Shown here: positions 61,334-64,000 of the stretch, piece by piece
How positions within the stretch are numbered: position 1 is the first letter of the stretch
Layout of the letters: each line of letters starts with the position of its first letter
Assembly: GCA_014281115.1 (NCBI GenBank)
Contig: JACONQ010000014.1
Coordinates: forward strand, 1,860,001-1,924,000
Source: Laburnicola sp. R22_1
Taxonomy: Eukaryota; Ascomycota; Dothideomycetes; Pleosporales; Didymosphaeriaceae
Direction of reading: 5' to 3'
DNA: 64,000 bases
Made by a program: the position numbers and the translations under genes
The notes under the pieces: model-generated
The model's database searches: none
What the model saw: only the letters and a program-made list of their open reading frames with translations
What the model was told of the DNA's origin: nothing

Positions 61334-61595
61334 AGCCTCTTTGCGCGGCTGCTGCAGTCGCGTAAAACTAAGGAGTCTTTCTTAGTAGTACGAACTTATA
61401 ATAAGACTCTCTATAATATACAATATATTATCTACTATACTATATATAGGCAATATATAGTATACTTATTATAATTCGCAGTAAAGTATACTATATCTTA
61501 AGTAGTACTTTATCTAATTTTTAGTTACTAAGTGCGTACTATTGTAAGATAAAGTTAACCCGTTATTTTTGGCCTTATTATAACCTATAATAAAA

Positions 61596-63289
61596 TCACT
61601 CTAATTTACTATTAACACTATCTGAAAATAAGCCGCTAAGAGTAATATCTAACTCCTCCTCTATCTCTTTATCTATCTAACAGGTCCTTGCGTTGTGTCT
61701 AGGCTCTTTGCACCTCCCACAGCAGCATTGTGTTAAGGGACCTGCCTCTCCCTTACTACTACCTCGCGCTCTTTTTGACAACTTTACCCTAATAGAAGGG
61801 CTTTCTACTCCTAAATCTGCTCCCTAAGCAAAGCCTAGCGTCCTACCTTTCTAAATACGCTTTCTTTTACGCGTTTTTCGCTTTGTTAGAACCTTAATTT
61901 GCTCCTTAAGTTCCTTAATACGGGTCTCTTAAAGTACACTATAGTAGAGCATAAGTTTAACATCTTTTATAAGCTGTAAGTAGCTTAATTTAGTATTAGG
62001 TAGAGACTAAATAAAAGAGTCGCGTATAAGCTTTAACTAGGATCCAAACTCAAGGGTATTGCTTAGAGTCCTGGCTTGCCATAGTGTATCCAGTAGGGTA
62101 CCCTAAGGTGGAGTGTGAATACGCACATTAAGGCGATCTACCACTACTAACATATCTAAAGGAACAAGCCTAGAGGCCTTAAAGACTTTCTTATAGTTTT
62201 CTAGTATAAACACATTAAAAACGCGTCGCGAAAGGCTAGTAGGAAGCCCTCTTTATTAATATAAAAGACGCGTTAGCACGCTAAGTCCTATATGCGCTAG
62301 AAGTACTTTAGCTTTAGTAGCGCAAAACAGACCATATTAAGCGGCTAGAGGATATAAGATAAGTGCGCTGGCATATAGAGTGTTAGGATCTTCTATTATA
62401 GGCAATAATCCTTAAAATTCTAGGAGTAGTGGCTCTTATAGCTGTTTAGAATAAGTAACCTCTATAACCCTACTATGCGCGGCCTTATATACGCGTTAAA
62501 GTGCTTTAACTATGCGACTTTAAGCTCGCTATTAGTCTAGCCAGTCTTAGAGACTAAGAGCTTCTAATTGCGGGGGATACTAGTCTTCTTATACTACGCT
62601 AAGATATAGACTTGCCCTTTATAAATAATAAAGGGTAGGGCAGCATACCTAGTAGCGCAAATATTCTAAATTACTATAACTCACTCGCAGTTGTCTGGCT
62701 AAAAAAGCGTAGGTTAAAAACGTCTTTCTAAACTAGTTATAATCTTTATTAAGCTAATAACTTCTATCTAGAAGCCTATCTTATTAAAGTTATACATGTC
62801 TTTATCCTACACTCTATACTTGGCTTTTGTGTTCTTTACTAGCTAAAACTACGCGTTTATAACCTCTAGATCTTTCTATTATATTCTCTATTAGTCCTTC
62901 GCTTAATTAAAAGCTATTTTAAGCTTAGGTACGCGCTTTATAAAGCGCTAAGTCTAGTATTATCCTATAGGGTCTCTGTGCTGCGCAGCTAGCAGTTTAT
63001 TAGCTATATTTTTTACCTCACCTAGCTAGGGTGCAAATCCTCGCAAATCTAGGTTAAGAATATACTATATAAGCGTCTACTCTTTAGTTATAGTAAGCTT
63101 TGCCATGCCTAATTATGTATCTGCTTAGGCGGTAATTTCGTTAATTTAATTGCTTAGTGTAGACTTTAGGATATTATATGCTATAGCAGCGCATTATAGG
63201 CTTAAAATTTGCTTATTCTAATAGGCGTAAAGGGCAAGCTTAATTCTGCCTTCTTAATTAGATAATAATACGTTGTGTTATTAAGACAT
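61596..63289 (-). pseudogene. Fot1/pogo-like transposase remnant, copy C
   Basis: This is the minus-strand counterpart of copy B: ATG at 63289, TGA at 61598-61596, the same length of about 565 codons, and very similar sequence throughout. The C-terminal cysteine knuckle CCRRCKEPRHN region is better preserved here (near 61,715). It has many stops. It is somewhat less decayed than copy B in the 3' third. Confidence 0.8.
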
Positions 63290-64000
63290 TATAATTTATA
63301 GTAAAGTGTTATAGTCTTAGTAAAAACTATCTAGCGGACTAATCTGTCCGGGCTACTAATAGAATATATTATATAAATAATATATTATTGCTATAATCTT
63401 ATTATTAACTATATAATCTTACCCTTAACTACTATTAGCTAAACTAATACTCTACTACTAATAAGCCTAATTACGCCTTTAACAAATAGTAGTAAAGTAT
63501 AATAAATAGTTACTTAATAGAATCTTCCTATTAACTAGAATAAACTAGCTAGAGTAGAAGGCGTATAGATAGAGAAATAATAAATAGATAGGATAAATAT
63601 TAGTAAATAGATAGTTTATATAGAGGAAGGAAAACTACTAATAGTAACTTTAAAATAAAAAGTTACTAGTGTTTATACACTATATAGGCAAGAGTACCTA
63701 AGAATATTTAAGTTTTAATATTACTATATAATAGTATTATATAGAAATTATATAATGTCTGTGCGCTATAGCCTATATACTATAGAATTTTCTTCTTTCT
63801 ATTTGCATCCTCTCTAGAGACAAGCAATTAATACTAAGTTGTTTTATTATATTATTTCTTTTCCTTACATAATTATTTTATACACCCTTTACATTTAATA
63901 ATATAGAGTATTAGATATTAATATTTATAGAGCTAGCTATAGAGCCTATTTAACATACTCTGTTGAATGGGTACTCTACAGCTAGCTGTATAGACATCGA

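Larger units (their letters stand above)
56021..63369 (-). mobile_element. Fot1/pogo-like transposon, copy C, split by a copia element
   Basis: Left end ATATTCTATTAGTAGCCCG and right end GGGCTACTAATAGAATAT are mirrored over about 45 bp and agree with copy B. Orientation is opposite to copy B. The copia element interrupts it at 56,200/61,334. Without that it is about 2.2 kb. Left of the insertion it shares CTTCGAGGTCCCT..CATAACTTATTATAGAACAC with the right end of copy B. Confidence 0.82.
36184..64000. other. AT-rich, RIP-decayed repeat block
   Basis: From the right target duplication of the hAT element onward, composition changes to very AT-rich, with TA the dominant dinucleotide and C largely confined to younger insertions. 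Every coding trace I can recognise belongs to a transposon. No host gene is seen in nearly 28 kb. Composition recovers only inside the Mutator-like (46.25-49.53 kb) and copia (56.2-61.3 kb) elements. Confidence 0.9.
55735..64000 (-). repeat. Right arm of the large inverted repeat, split by insertion
   Basis: The arm is present as 55,735-56,020 and 63,370-64,000 and is interrupted by Fot1-like copy C. It matches the left arm in reverse complement, for example TATATAAATAATATATTATT and GTAATATTAGGCAATTATG. It continues beyond the window. It lacks the 473-bp insertion of the left arm. Confidence 0.6.

Noticed and set aside
1..64000. CRISPR arrays, operons, ribosome-binding sites
   Set aside because: Introns and gene structure are eukaryotic; short repeats seen (ATTGA words, TTAGG words) are not spacer-repeat arrays.

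Overview
The window is nuclear DNA of a filamentous ascomycete (Pezizomycotina; Dothideomycetes is my best guess, not proven). The evidence is short spliceosomal introns of about 50-80 nt with GTATGT/GTAAGT-type donors and CTAAC-like branch sites, intergenic gaps of 1-2.5 kb, fungal-type proteins, and a sharp switch from gene-bearing DNA of roughly 50% GC to a very AT-rich, TA-dinucleotide-loaded block. That block carries C-to-T type decay typical of repeat-induced point mutation (RIP).

Layout. 1-8.6 kb: no gene I can defend; the last kilobase is AT-rich. 8.6-33 kb: a normal gene block. It holds an NAD(P)-binding Rossmann protein (-), a small unknown protein (-), a large O-GlcNAc transferase-type protein (-), Sec62 (+), a fungal coiled-coil protein (-), a PH-domain protein (+), the MutY/MUTYH adenine DNA glycosylase (+), a Tvp38/VTT membrane protein (-), and a small GPI-anchored surface protein with a six-cysteine head (+). 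I resolved exon boundaries by checking that reading frame and family motifs continue across GT..AG introns. 33.2-36.2 kb: a hAT transposon with perfect 8-bp target duplications sits exactly at the edge of the gene block. 36.2-64 kb: a RIP-decayed transposon graveyard with no host gene.

The graveyard is nested. A Fot1/pogo-like element (about 44.07-51.41 kb) contains a Tc1-like element (45,898-51,263, TA duplication), which contains a Mutator-like element (about 46.25-49.53 kb). A second Fot1-like copy in the other orientation (about 56.02-63.37 kb) contains a 5.1-kb Ty1/copia element (56,201-61,333; 175-bp LTRs; 5-bp duplication AGCCT). A third, related Fot1-like copy lies at 36.93-38.78 kb. 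An older, heavily decayed copia body lies at 51.4-55.0 kb. The outer DNA at 42.7-44.07 kb and at 55.7-64 kb is the same repeat in opposite orientation, and one arm carries an extra 473-bp insertion with 11-bp direct repeats. The inner elements are visibly less decayed than their hosts, so the nesting order and the RIP load agree on relative age.

The genes do not form a pathway cluster. They are mostly housekeeping functions: ER protein translocation, DNA repair, protein glycosylation and Golgi membrane function. The most unusual items are the Tc1-like transposase with two in-frame candidate introns that restore the family length, the nested stack itself, the hAT element with its repeated subterminal motif, and the short 473-bp SINE-like insertion. 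I did not find a clear new multi-gene system.
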